Assembly (NCBI RefSeq): GCF_003475325.1
Contig: NZ_QRQC01000015.1
Coordinates: 7,293-71,292, forward strand
Length of the DNA: 64,000 bases
Direction of reading: 5' to 3'
DNA from: Collinsella sp. AF33-16
Lineage (GTDB): Bacteria > Actinomycetota > Coriobacteriia > Coriobacteriales > Coriobacteriaceae
In this document: one piece after another, positions 48,586 through 56,799 of the stretch
Position numbering within the stretch: position 1 is the first letter of the stretch
Layout: each line of letters opens with the position of its first letter
Translations under genes and position numbers: made by a program
Notes under the pieces: generated by a model
What the model was told of the DNA's origin: nothing
Database searches by the model: none
Seen by the model: the letters and a program-made list of their open reading frames with translations, nothing else

Positions 48586-49209
48586 ATGAGCGATCTGGAG
48601 AACAAGAAGAATCCTGTGGTCATTACCATCGCGCGCGACTTTGGCGCCGAGGGCCACGAGATTGGTCGCATGCTTGCCGACGAGTTGGGGATTCCTCTGT
48701 ACGATAACGAGCTGCTGGTGCGTGCGTCGCTGCGCGCGGGCGAGTCGCTCGATAAGATGGCCGCCTACGACGAGCGTCTGGCCGTGGAGAACATGGCGTT
48801 CCTACCCGACCGCTACGATGCGCGTTCGTACTCGGACAAGTTGTTCCAAAAGATGAGCCAGGTGATCTTGGACCTGGGCGAGACCGAGAGCTGCATTATC
48901 GAAGGCCGCCTGTCCGATTACCTGCTGCGTAACAACCCCAACCACATTGCCGTATTGGTGACCGCTCCTTTTGAGGACCGCGTCGAGATTGTGCGCAAAA
49001 AGCGTGGTCTCAACAAAAAGAAGGGCGCCAAGCTGGTCAAGCAGCAGCAGAAGGCGCGCGAGGCGTTCTATAAGCGCTATAGCGCCGGAAAGTGGAAGAT
49101 GACGAGCGGCAAGGATATCGTCGTCAACCGCGCTAAGCTGGGACGCGAGGGCTGTAAAGACGTCATCGCCGCTGCCTACCGCTACAAAGTGGCTCAACTC
49201 GAAGGCTAG
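48586..49209 (+). CDS. Cytidylate kinase-like protein
   Basis: A 207-residue P-loop-like kinase of the PF13189 family. It opens with VVITIARDFGAEGHEIGRML, where a Gly-rich loop replaces the classic Walker A of Cmk, and has SCIIEGRLSDYLL and the basic lid KKRGLNKKKGAKLVK. The substrate is unknown. AGAAAGGA precedes the ATG at 48586; the longer reading crosses the palindrome. Confidence 0.8.
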   Translation: MSDLENKKNPVVITIARDFGAEGHEIGRMLADELGIPLYDNELLVRASLRAGESLDKMAAYDERLAVENMAFLPDRYDARSYSDKLFQKMSQVILDLGETESCIIEGRLSDYLLRNNPNHIAVLVTAPFEDRVEIVRKKRGLNKKKGAKLVKQQQKAREAFYKRYSAGKWKMTSGKDIVVNRAKLGREGCKDVIAAAYRYKVAQLEG

Positions 49210-49215
49210 CCGACC

Positions 49216-49262
49216 AAAAACCACCACAAAGGGTACAGGCACCTTTGTGGTGGTTTTTGTTT
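49216..49262. terminator. Bidirectional terminator
   Basis: AAAAACCACCACAAAGG pairs with CCTTTGTGGTGGTTTTT (17 bp) around nine bases. It ends the kinase-like gene. Confidence 0.88.
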
Positions 49263-49318
49263 TAGGCCGAGGGGAAGGCCTTGGCGGCAGTGCCTATCCT
49301 CGGCTTTTGCATAGTCTC

Positions 49319-49525
49319 GATCTGTAACACCAAGCCAGCGAAAATGGCTCTAACTGTTACAGATTTAGATGAACCGTTCGGCCGTCAGCCCAACGTCTTG
49401 ATCTGTAACACCAGGCGGCATATTTGGTCTCTAACTGTTACAGATTGAGATGCGGCGTGGGCGGCCGGCACAATATCTCGATCTGTAACAACTGCAGGGC
49501 TCAACGGACTCCAGCTGTTACAGAT
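49319..49525. repeat. Three regularly spaced 46-bp palindromes
   Basis: GATCTGTAACA-N25-TGTTACAGAT occurs at 49319-49364, 49400-49445 and 49480-49525. All have the same length and a period of 81 and 80 bases. The 10-bp arms are identical, while the 25-base centres and the 34-35-base linkers differ. They lie between two ACCACCACAAAGG hairpins (49216-49258 and 49549-49592). No gene is seen in 49210-49670. Confidence 0.8.
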
Positions 49526-49548
49526 TGAGACAAAACGACCGGGCAAGT

Positions 49549-49592
49549 CCCAAACCACCACAAAGGTGTCTGCCCCATCGTGGTGGTTTGGG
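49549..49592. repeat. Inverted repeat CCCAAACCACCA
   Basis: Perfect arms CCCAAACCACCA and TGGTGGTTTGGG resemble the terminator at 49216. It closes the palindrome array on the right. Confidence 0.6.
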
Positions 49593-49605
49593 CGGTCGGC
49601 ATAGA

Positions 49606-49641
49606 AAAAGTCCCCGCCGGGCGTGTGCTCGACGGGGACTC
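49606..49641 (-). terminator. Terminator of the nfn operon
   Basis: On the minus strand AGTCCCCGTC pairs with GGCGGGGACT, followed by TTTTTC. Confidence 0.8.
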
Positions 49642-49670
49642 TGCCGTTTGATGGCTAGCGCTGTGGGTGA

Positions 49671-51080
49671 TTACTCGCCCAGCAGGCTCTTGGTGATGGA
49701 AGCAGCGGCCTTCTTGCCGGCGCCCATCGCCAGAATGACCGTAGCGGCACCGGTGACGATGTCGCCGCCGGCCCAGATGCGGGGATCGGTGGTCTGGCCG
49801 GTCTCCTCGTCGGCAACGATGTAGCCCCACTTGTTGAGCTCCATCTTGCCGCCGATCTTCTTTGCGAAGGGGTTGGCGTTGGTGCCGATAGCCGAGATCG
49901 CGACGTCGCAGGGGATCTCCTCGATGGCGCCCTCGATGGGCACCGGGCGACGACGGCCGGACTCGTCGGGCTCGCCGAGTTCCATCTTCTGGACCTTGAC
50001 GGCGCACACGGAGCCGTCCTCGCCAGCGACAAACTCGAGCGGGGAGACGAGCGGCAGAACCTCGACGCCCTCGGCCTTAGCATGGTGCAGCTCGGCGCGA
50101 CGGCAGGGCATCTCGTCCTCGGTACGACGATAGGCGATGATGGCGTGCTCGGCGCCCAGACGCTTGGCGGTACGGACGGCGTCCATAGCCACGTTGCCGC
50201 CACCAAAGACGACGACGCTCTTGCCGTGCTTGGTGGGGGTGTCGTACTCGGGGAACTTGTTGGCCTTCATCAGGTTCACGCGGGTGAGGTACTCGTTAGC
50301 GAAGAAGACGTTGGGCAGGTTCTCGCCGGGGACGTTGAGGAACTTGGGCAGGCCAGCGCCGGTCGCCACGTAGATGGCGTCGAAGCCCTGCTCGAACAGC
50401 TCCTCGGCCGTGGCCATGTTGCCCACGACGGAGTTGTACTCAAACTTGACGCCCATGTCCTCCAGGCCGTCGATCTCGCGCTTGACGACTGCCTTGGGCA
50501 GACGGAACTCGGGGATGCCGTAGACCAGCACGCCGCCGCCGGTGAAGAAAGCCTCGAAGACGGTGACGTCAAAGCCGTTGCGGGCGAGCTCGCCAGCGCA
50601 GGTGATGCCGGACGGGCCGGAGCCGACGACGGCGACCTTCTTGCCGTTCTTGGGGGCCATCTTGGGCGTGGAGGCGAGCTCGGGGCGGTCACCCAGGAAG
50701 CGCTCGAGCTGACCGATGGCCACGGGCTCGGACTTCTTGCCACGGATGCACTTGCCCTCGCACTGGTTCTCCTGCGGGCAGACGCGGCCGCAGATGGCGG
50801 GAAGCATGGAGTCCTCGCGGATGGTATCGAGGGCGCCGCCGAAGTCCTTCGCGCGGATCTGCTCGATAAAGCGGGGGATGTTGATGTTGACGGGGCAGCC
50901 CTCAACACAGAACGGCTTCTTGCAGTTGAGGCAGCGCTCGGCCTCGGCCAGCGCCATCTCCTCGGTGAAGCCCTTGTCGACGGGGCGGAAGTCGCAGGCG
51001 CGCTCGGCAGCCGGCTCCTCGTTATCGGGGGTGCGGGGCGACTTCATATCGGCAACGAAACGACCGTTAACTAGTGGCAT
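49671..51080 (-). CDS. nfnB: NADPH-linked flavoprotein, NfnB/GltD-like
   Basis: A 469-residue FAD and iron-sulfur protein of the glutamate synthase small-subunit family. N-terminal cysteines CLNCKKPFCVEGCPVNINIP and CGRVCPQENQCEGKC bind two 4Fe-4S clusters. FAD site VAVVGSGPSGITCAGELARN; NADP site VVVFGGGNVAMDAVRTAKRL; second FAD motif near the end. The gene next to it is a PyrK-like flavoprotein, which is the NfnA-NfnB arrangement of electron-bifurcating NADH-dependent ferredoxin:NADP oxidoreductase. A stand-alone GltD is the alternative, but no gltB is present. Confidence 0.85.
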   Translation of the reverse strand: MPLVNGRFVADMKSPRTPDNEEPAAERACDFRPVDKGFTEEMALAEAERCLNCKKPFCVEGCPVNINIPRFIEQIRAKDFGGALDTIREDSMLPAICGRVCPQENQCEGKCIRGKKSEPVAIGQLERFLGDRPELASTPKMAPKNGKKVAVVGSGPSGITCAGELARNGFDVTVFEAFFTGGGVLVYGIPEFRLPKAVVKREIDGLEDMGVKFEYNSVVGNMATAEELFEQGFDAIYVATGAGLPKFLNVPGENLPNVFFANEYLTRVNLMKANKFPEYDTPTKHGKSVVVFGGGNVAMDAVRTAKRLGAEHAIIAYRRTEDEMPCRRAELHHAKAEGVEVLPLVSPLEFVAGEDGSVCAVKVQKMELGEPDESGRRRPVPIEGAIEEIPCDVAISAIGTNANPFAKKIGGKMELNKWGYIVADEETGQTTDPRIWAGGDIVTGAATVILAMGAGKKAAASITKSLLGE

Positions 51081-51910
51081 GCGCAGCTCTTTTCCTCATA
51101 GGCCTTGAGGGACGCGCCCTCTTCGGAACGGTAAGCGGCCTGGCGGGCACGAAGGTCATCCCAGTCGACCAGGGTGGCATCGAAGTCGGGGCCGTCGACG
51201 CAAGCGAACTTGGTCACGCCGCCCACCTCGACGCGGCAGCAGCCGCACATGCCGGTGCCGTCAACCATGATGGGGTTGAGCGACGCGGTGATGGGGGTGT
51301 CGTACTTCTGGGCGGTGAGGGTCGAGAACTTCATCATCGGAACGGGGCCGACGCAGAAGACCTGGCTCACGGCCTTGTCCTGCAGCAGGCGCTCCAGCGG
51401 AGCGGTGACAACGCCCTGCTCGCCGTAGGAGCCGTCGTCGGTGGTGATGTGGATGTGGTCCTCGTCGAGGAGCTCGCGGAACTGGTCCTCCATGAGCAGG
51501 AGGTCCTTGGTGCGGGCGCCCATGATGGCGTGGACCTCGTGACCGGTCTCGACCAGGTGCTTGGCGACCGGGAAGGCAATTGCCAGGCCGACGCCGCCGC
51601 CAATGACGGCGCAGGGGCCCTCGGCCATCTCGGTGGGAACGCCCAGCGGGCCCACGACGTCGCGCAGCGACTCGCCGGCCTCGTAGGTGGAAAGCATCTC
51701 GGTGGTCTTGCCGATCACCATGAAGATGAACTCGACCCAGCCCTCGTCACCGTTCCAGCCGGCTAGGGTAAACGGGACGCGCTCGCCCGTCTCGTTGGCG
51801 CGAACCATGAGGAACTGTCCAGCGTGCGCATGCTTGGCGATAGCGGGCGCCTCGATGCGGAACTTGAACACCTTCTCCGAGAACTGCGTCTTCTCCAGGA
51901 TCTTATACAT
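51071..51910 (-). CDS. nfnA: Ferredoxin-NADP reductase subunit, NfnA/PyrK-like
   Basis: A 279-residue protein with a FAD domain (about 1-100: AHAGQFLMVRANETGERVPF), an NAD domain (PCAVIGGGVGLAIAFPVAKH) and a 2Fe-2S cysteine cluster GTGMCGCCRVEVGGVTKFAC near residue 225. It precedes nfnB with a ten-base overlap. Together they would exchange electrons between NADH, ferredoxin and NADPH in anaerobic metabolism. GAGAGGGG lies before the ATG, and a TATAAT is found on the minus strand at 52016-52021. Confidence 0.87.
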   Translation of the reverse strand: MYKILEKTQFSEKVFKFRIEAPAIAKHAHAGQFLMVRANETGERVPFTLAGWNGDEGWVEFIFMVIGKTTEMLSTYEAGESLRDVVGPLGVPTEMAEGPCAVIGGGVGLAIAFPVAKHLVETGHEVHAIMGARTKDLLLMEDQFRELLDEDHIHITTDDGSYGEQGVVTAPLERLLQDKAVSQVFCVGPVPMMKFSTLTAQKYDTPITASLNPIMVDGTGMCGCCRVEVGGVTKFACVDGPDFDATLVDWDDLRARQAAYRSEEGASLKAYEEKSCACH

Positions 51911-52070
51911 AGAACCCCTCTCTTGTTAGGGCCGCCGAACCGTGCCTCCACGGAAATGGACGGTAGCCCGAGTAAAACCGTACGCGCACAGGCGTTGTGC
52001 AGACATACGGTGCAAATTATACCCTCATGGACATGCTGTTTACGTGTGTCTTCGGCGGTTGGGAAAAGTG

Positions 52071-52109
52071 ACCTGCCAAAAAGGGACAGGTTTATTTTGG
52101 TCGGTTTTA
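52071..52109 (+). repeat. Palindromic repeat, family B copy 2
   Basis: ACCTGCCAAAAAGGGACAGG continues into TTTATTTTGGTCGGTTTTATC. It faces copy 3 (52230-52274) in inverted orientation across the pth terminator, giving a ~200-bp composite. Confidence 0.72.
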
Positions 52110-52123
52110 TCAGGCAAAACGGC

Positions 52124-52165
52124 AAAGGGGGCCGGCCTCAGGTTGTGATGAGGCCGGCCCCCTTT
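52124..52165 (-). terminator. Terminator downstream of pth
   Basis: A 17-bp perfect stem AAAGGGGGCCGGCCTCA / TGAGGCCGGCCCCCTTT with loop GGTTGTGA. On the minus strand it is followed by GCCGTTTT. Confidence 0.78.
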
Positions 52166-52229
52166 GGGGCGCTATGTGTGTATGGCAGTGCGGGGTTTAT
52201 TTCGATGTGGCCACCGGGGCGTTTTCGTA

Positions 52230-52274
52230 GATAAAACCCGCCAAAATAAACCTGTCCCTAAATAGTAGGTTTTA
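52230..52274 (-). repeat. Palindromic repeat, family B copy 3
   Basis: On the minus strand it reads AAAACCTACTATTTAGGGAC, then AGGTTTATTTTGGCGGGTTTTAT. It overlaps the pth stop codon, as copy 1 overlaps the purF stop. Confidence 0.72.
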
Positions 52275-52901
52275 GTGCTTGCCGTTGGCGGAGGCGGCAC
52301 CGTTGACGTGGTCGCGGGCGTAGATTACGCCGTGGACGATGGCCAGACCGGCGGCATCTGCGGCGCGGGCACAGGTGTCCTGGAAATCCTCGGCCTCGCG
52401 GGCGCGCAGCTGCTTAAGCACGTAGTCGGCGACGGCCATCTTGCCGGGAGGGTTGCCGATGCCGGTGCGGATGCGGCTGAAGTCGCGGCTGCCCATCTTG
52501 TCGATGATGGAGCGCAGACCGTTGTGGCCAGCATGGCCGCCGCCCACCTTAACACGCACGTCGCCGGCGGGAATATCGAGCTCGTCGTGGATGACGAGCA
52601 GCTCCTCGGCCTTGATCTTGTACTCGCGGCAGAGCTTGGAGATGGGGCCGCCCGAGGTATTCATGTACGACTGCGGCTTGACCAGTACAATCTGGCGCTT
52701 ACCTCCCTCTTCCTCGGGATCGTTGATGTTGATGAGCGCGACCTCGGCGCCTGCCTGGTTTTTCCAGTACGTGACGCCGGCCTGACGGGCCAGCTCGTCG
52801 ATCGCCTTAAAGCCGGCGTTGTGGCGGGTCTCGGCATATTCCTCACCCGGGTTGCCAAGTCCGGCAACCATGCGAATCTTAAGCGGCTGTGCAGCTGCCA
52901 T
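52272..52901 (-). CDS. pth: Peptidyl-tRNA hydrolase
   Basis: Pth frees tRNA from stalled peptidyl-tRNA. The 209-residue protein has VAGLGNPGEEYAETRHNAGF with the catalytic His, plus VIHDELDIPAGDVRVKVGGG and HAGHNGLRSI. GAAAGGA precedes the ATG. prs lies upstream on the same strand, a common pairing. Confidence 0.95.
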   Translation of the reverse strand: MAAAQPLKIRMVAGLGNPGEEYAETRHNAGFKAIDELARQAGVTYWKNQAGAEVALININDPEEEGGKRQIVLVKPQSYMNTSGGPISKLCREYKIKAEELLVIHDELDIPAGDVRVKVGGGHAGHNGLRSIIDKMGSRDFSRIRTGIGNPPGKMAVADYVLKQLRAREAEDFQDTCARAADAAGLAIVHGVIYARDHVNGAASANGKH

Positions 52902-53020
52902 AGGTTTCCTTTCGTTACATAAGTAGTTCGTTCAACGACAAAGGCTACCACGCCCGCCGAAGCCGAGACCTTGTTTCAGTGAAATCCCACCAGACAAAAG
53001 CACGGCCGCGGCAGAGCGAG

Positions 53021-53096
53021 CCGCCGGAACAGAAGAAACCCCCGCGCGACCTTTGCGAAGCAAGGGGGAGCGCGGGGGTTTCTTCTGTTCCGGCGG
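53021..53096. terminator. Perfect 27-bp inverted repeat, probable terminator of prs
   Basis: Arms 53021-53047 and 53070-53096 match perfectly (CCGCCGGAACAGAAGAAACC onward). The spacer itself pairs as CCTTTGC-GAA-GCAAGG. No clear T-run follows on the minus strand, so a palindromic repeat element is an alternative. Confidence 0.65.
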
Positions 53097-53125
53097 TGAT
53101 GCGCCGGGTTGCAAGGACGATGCGA

Positions 53126-54112
53126 TTACAGCGCGAAGTCGCCGCCGACGAGCGTGGAGACGGGCTCCTCGTGGTAAACGGCGGAAATGGCCTGGGCGAA
53201 CTCCTCGGCGACCGAGATGGTCTTGATCTTGCCGCCGACCTCGACGGGGATGGCGTCGGTGACGACGCACTCGACGATGGGGGCATCGTTCAGGCGCTCG
53301 ATGGCCGGGCCGGAGAAGATGCCGTGGGTGGCGCACACGTAGATGTCGCCGGCGCCCATTGCCTTGAGCTCCTTGACGTTGGCGCACAGGGTGCCAGCGG
53401 TGTCGATCATGTCGTCGTTGATGATGCAGGTCTTGCCCTTGATGTCACCGATGATGCCCATGACCTCGGCGGCGTTGTGGCGCGGACGGCCCTTGTGGGC
53501 GATGGCCAGGTCGCAGCCGAGCATGTCGGACAGCTTCTTGGCGGCCTTGGCGCGGCCCACATCGGGGGAGACGACAACCAGGTTGTCGGTGTCGAAGTGC
53601 ATGTCGTTGTAGTACTGGCCAAACAGCGGCAGTGCGGACAGGTGGTTAACCGGGATATCGAAGAAGCCCTGGATCTGGCCCTGGTGCAGGTCGAGGGTGA
53701 TGATGCGGTTGACGCCGGCGCGCTCGAGCAGGTTGGCGACGAGGCGGGCGGTGATGGGCTCGCGCGGGCCGGCCTTGCGGTCCTGGCGGGCATAGCCGTA
53801 GTGGGTGATAACGGCGGTGATGGAGCGGGCGGATGCGCGCTTGGCAGCGTCGGTGGCGATGAGCAGCTCCATGAGCATGTCGTTGACGTTGCCGCCGGCC
53901 ACGGACTGAATCAGGAAGACGTCGGCGCCGCGGACGGTCTCGTCGTAGCGGGCGTAAATCTCACCATTGGCGAACTGCTTTAGCGTAAGGCCCGAAAGCT
54001 CGACCCCAAGGTACTCAGCAATCTTCTGAGCGAGGGGACGGTTGGAGGAACCGGAATACACGCGGATGGACTTGCGCATATTCTCCGACTTCTCGGGATC
54101 ATTAATCGGCAT
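53126..54112 (-). CDS. prs: Ribose-phosphate pyrophosphokinase
   Basis: Prs makes PRPP from ribose 5-phosphate and ATP, feeding the purine and pyrimidine genes of this window. The 328-residue protein carries VYSGSSNRPLAQKIAEYLGV, the flexible-loop KR region YGYARQDRKAGPREPITA and the PRPP loop IINDDMIDTAGTLC. AAGGAG precedes the ATG. It is transcribed just after glmU in the same direction. Confidence 0.95.
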   Translation of the reverse strand: MPINDPEKSENMRKSIRVYSGSSNRPLAQKIAEYLGVELSGLTLKQFANGEIYARYDETVRGADVFLIQSVAGGNVNDMLMELLIATDAAKRASARSITAVITHYGYARQDRKAGPREPITARLVANLLERAGVNRIITLDLHQGQIQGFFDIPVNHLSALPLFGQYYNDMHFDTDNLVVVSPDVGRAKAAKKLSDMLGCDLAIAHKGRPRHNAAEVMGIIGDIKGKTCIINDDMIDTAGTLCANVKELKAMGAGDIYVCATHGIFSGPAIERLNDAPIVECVVTDAIPVEVGGKIKTISVAEEFAQAISAVYHEEPVSTLVGGDFAL

Positions 54113-54253
54113 TACCCTTCTCCTTTATATCGAATGCCATATAGATGCCTTGTTGCATTGTAACCGTGCGGCGGGGTTTATCGGGTCTTGATAACGTCTT
54201 TACCGTCAACGGACACGAACCGACCACTCATCCGGTCGCGCAGGTCACGATAG

Positions 54254-54290
54254 AAAAAAGGAGCCGTCCCCATGGAACAGCTCCTTTTGT
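54254..54290 (-). terminator. Terminator of glmU
   Basis: On the minus strand AAAAGGAGC pairs with GCTCCTTTTT across a partly paired centre, followed by T residues. Confidence 0.7.
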
Positions 54291-54303
54291 GCTTGGTAAA
54301 ACG

Positions 54304-55716
54304 TTATACCTCGTCGTCCTCGTGCAGACGGCGGCGATAATCGGCGGCCCAGCCCTCAATATTTACCTGACGGGCGCGGCCCAGACCAAGTGCGTCGGCC
54401 GGGACCGGCTCGGTGATGACGGAGCCTGCGGCCACGAGCGCGCCGTCGCCGATCTGGGCGGGCGCGACCATCATGGTGTCGGAGCCGATGAAGGCGTCCT
54501 TGCCGATGACGGTCTTGTGCTTGTGCACGCCGTCGTAGTTGCAGGTGATGGAGCCCGCGCCCACGTTGACGCCGGAGCCCATGGTGGTGTCGCCGATGTA
54601 GGACAGATGCGGCACCTTGGAGCCCTCGCCGATCGTGGACTTCTTGATCTCCACGTGCGTGCCGGCTTTGGAACCGTCGAGCATGTGAGTGCCCGGGCGC
54701 AGGTAGGCGCGCGGGCCGCAGTCGACGCCGTTCTCGATGACGGCCTCGATGGCGATGGTCTCATCGATGGTGCAGCCGCTGCCGACGGTGGTGTCGGTGA
54801 GGCGGCTGTTGGGGCCGAGCTGGCACTCCTCGCCCACGGTGACGTGGCCGATCAGGTGCGTCTGCGGCCACACGACGGTGTCGCGGCCGATGACGGCGTC
54901 GGGGCCGATCCAGGCCTGCGTGGGGTCGATGAAGGTGACGCCCTCGGCCATCCAGTGCTCGTTGATGCGGTCGCGAGCGATGGCAGTGAGCTGCGCGAGC
55001 TGGATGCGGCTGTTGACGCCCAGGCCATCGCGGTAGTCGTCGCAGTGGAAGATGGAGACTGCCTGGCCGTGGCCCTTGAGGATCTCGAGCATGTCGGGCA
55101 GATAGTACTCGGACTGCGCGTTGTCGTTGCCGATCTCGTCGATGTGGGCTGCGAGCTGCGCGCCGTCGAAGGCGTAGCAGCCGGCGTTGCACTCCAGCAG
55201 TGTGGCGGCCTGCTCGGGCGTGCAGTCCTTCTGCTCGATGATGCGCTCGATCTGACCATCGGCGCCCAGCTTGATGCGGCCGTATCCGAAAGGATCGGGC
55301 GGGGTCATGGTCATGACGGTGCAGGCGAGCTCGCCGGTGGCGACGGTCTGTGCGAACTTGGCGACCGTGTCGGCGGTGATGAGCGGCAGGTCGCCGTTGA
55401 GCACCACGACGGGGCCTTGCGTGATGCCACAGGCCTCGAGTGCGACCTTCACGGCGTGACCGGTGCCCAGACGCTCGGTCTGCTCGACGCACTCGACCTT
55501 GGTGGCGCTGTTGGCGTAGGCGCCGTCGATGAGGGCGCGCATCTCGTCGGCATGGCTGCCGATGACAACCACGACGCGGCTGCAGCCGGCCTTGATGGTG
55601 GCGTCGACGATCCACTGAACCATGGGCTTGCCCAGGATCTTGTGCGAAACCTTGCAGTGGTTCGACTTCATGCGGGTGCCCTCGCCGGCGGCGAGGATAA
55701 TTGCGGTTGCGTCCAT
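54304..55716 (-). CDS. glmU: Bifunctional UDP-N-acetylglucosamine pyrophosphorylase / acetyltransferase
   Basis: GlmU acetylates glucosamine-1-phosphate and uridylates it to UDP-GlcNAc for peptidoglycan. The 470-residue protein has the uridyltransferase motif IILAAGEGTRMKS, then VLNGDLPLIT, and a left-handed beta-helix from about residue 255 (IGPDAVIGRDTVVWPQTHLI, NVGAGSITCNYDG). The ATG at 55716 follows AGGAG. The open frame extends far upstream but without coding character. prs follows on the same strand, the usual glmU-prs order. Confidence 0.95.
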   Translation of the reverse strand: MDATAIILAAGEGTRMKSNHCKVSHKILGKPMVQWIVDATIKAGCSRVVVVIGSHADEMRALIDGAYANSATKVECVEQTERLGTGHAVKVALEACGITQGPVVVLNGDLPLITADTVAKFAQTVATGELACTVMTMTPPDPFGYGRIKLGADGQIERIIEQKDCTPEQAATLLECNAGCYAFDGAQLAAHIDEIGNDNAQSEYYLPDMLEILKGHGQAVSIFHCDDYRDGLGVNSRIQLAQLTAIARDRINEHWMAEGVTFIDPTQAWIGPDAVIGRDTVVWPQTHLIGHVTVGEECQLGPNSRLTDTTVGSGCTIDETIAIEAVIENGVDCGPRAYLRPGTHMLDGSKAGTHVEIKKSTIGEGSKVPHLSYIGDTTMGSGVNVGAGSITCNYDGVHKHKTVIGKDAFIGSDTMMVAPAQIGDGALVAAGSVITEPVPADALGLGRARQVNIEGWAADYRRRLHEDDEV

Positions 55717-55905
55717 GTGATCTCCTGTTACGTTATAGAGACGTGTGTTTGGAAACGATACACGGCGCAATATGATACCGCAGGCATATGATGAGCGCGT
55801 AACGATTGACGCATTGCCGCCGATGTCGGTGCCGTTGACGCGGTGTTTGCGCTGGTTGTGTATGGTGGCGGCGCTGCGGCGTTGACGTTTGAGCGAGGGG
55901 ATGGG

Positions 55906-56799
55906 GTGCCCGTGGATATCATGCGAGAGGAATCGGGCAACGAGCCCGTCGCGGCATTCTCGATGTCGCATCCGGCTGTGCCGGCCCTCTACATGGTGCT
56001 GACGCTGGGGCTCACCATGTTCTCGATGCAACCGGTGCTGATCGCGCTGTCGCTTGCGGGCGGGCTGGCGTATGGATTTGCGACGCGTGGGGCTGCCCGC
56101 ACGCTGGGCGCACTCCGCTGGCAGCTGCCGGTGATTTTGATCGTTGCGGTGCTCAATCCGCTGTTTAGCGCCTCGGGCTCGACGGAGCTGTTCCGTATTG
56201 GCATGCGCGCGGTGTATCTGGAGAGCATGGTATACGGCCTGTGCATGGGCGGGCTGTTCGTGGCGAGCGTGTTGTGGTTTGAGGCTGCGGCATCGATGCT
56301 CGAATACGACAAGGTGCTCGCGCTGCTGGGCAATGCCGCACCGGTGATTGCGCTCATGATCTCGATGTGCATGCGGCTTATCCCGCAGTTTTTGCGCCGC
56401 GGTCGTACGGTGCTGGCGGTGCAGGATGCGATTGATGTGCCGGGCCGCGCGCCGGCCGACCCCGTGCGCTCGCGCCTGCGGGCGTCGAGCGTGTTGATGG
56501 GCTGGGGCATGGAAGATTCGCTTGAGCGCGCGGATGCCATGCGCTCGCGCGGGTGGGGTGCTGCGTCGCGCCGTACGACGTATGCGTGGTATCGGCTGGC
56601 GCGCGGCGATGCTGCCGCGCTGGTTGGACTTGCGGTGTTTGGTGCCGCCGCGGTGGCGGTGGCATGGACCGCGACGACGCAGTATTCGTTTTATCCGCAG
56701 CTCTCGGTGCCGGCGCCGTGGCTGGGCTATGTCGTGTACGCTGCATGGATGGTGCTGCCCTGCGTGTTGCATGTGATCGATGAGAAGGGGTTTGGCTGA
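55906..56799 (+). CDS. ECF transporter transmembrane T component
   Basis: A 297-residue membrane protein of the EcfT/CbiQ family, which couples the ATPase to the substrate-binding S protein. Six or so helices are seen, and the coupling motifs are at LRASSVLMGWGMEDSLERAD and AMRSRGWG. The start is uncertain: GTG 55906 has GAGGGG upstream, ATG 55921 has nothing clear. The stop overlaps the ATPase start (TGATG). Confidence 0.85.
   Translation: MPVDIMREESGNEPVAAFSMSHPAVPALYMVLTLGLTMFSMQPVLIALSLAGGLAYGFATRGAARTLGALRWQLPVILIVAVLNPLFSASGSTELFRIGMRAVYLESMVYGLCMGGLFVASVLWFEAAASMLEYDKVLALLGNAAPVIALMISMCMRLIPQFLRRGRTVLAVQDAIDVPGRAPADPVRSRLRASSVLMGWGMEDSLERADAMRSRGWGAASRRTTYAWYRLARGDAAALVGLAVFGAAAVAVAWTATTQYSFYPQLSVPAPWLGYVVYAAWMVLPCVLHVIDEKGFG

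Noticed and set aside
49319..49525. CRISPR array
   Set aside because: The repeats are only identical in their 10-bp arms, each unit is itself a palindrome with a variable centre, there are only three, and no cas genes are present.
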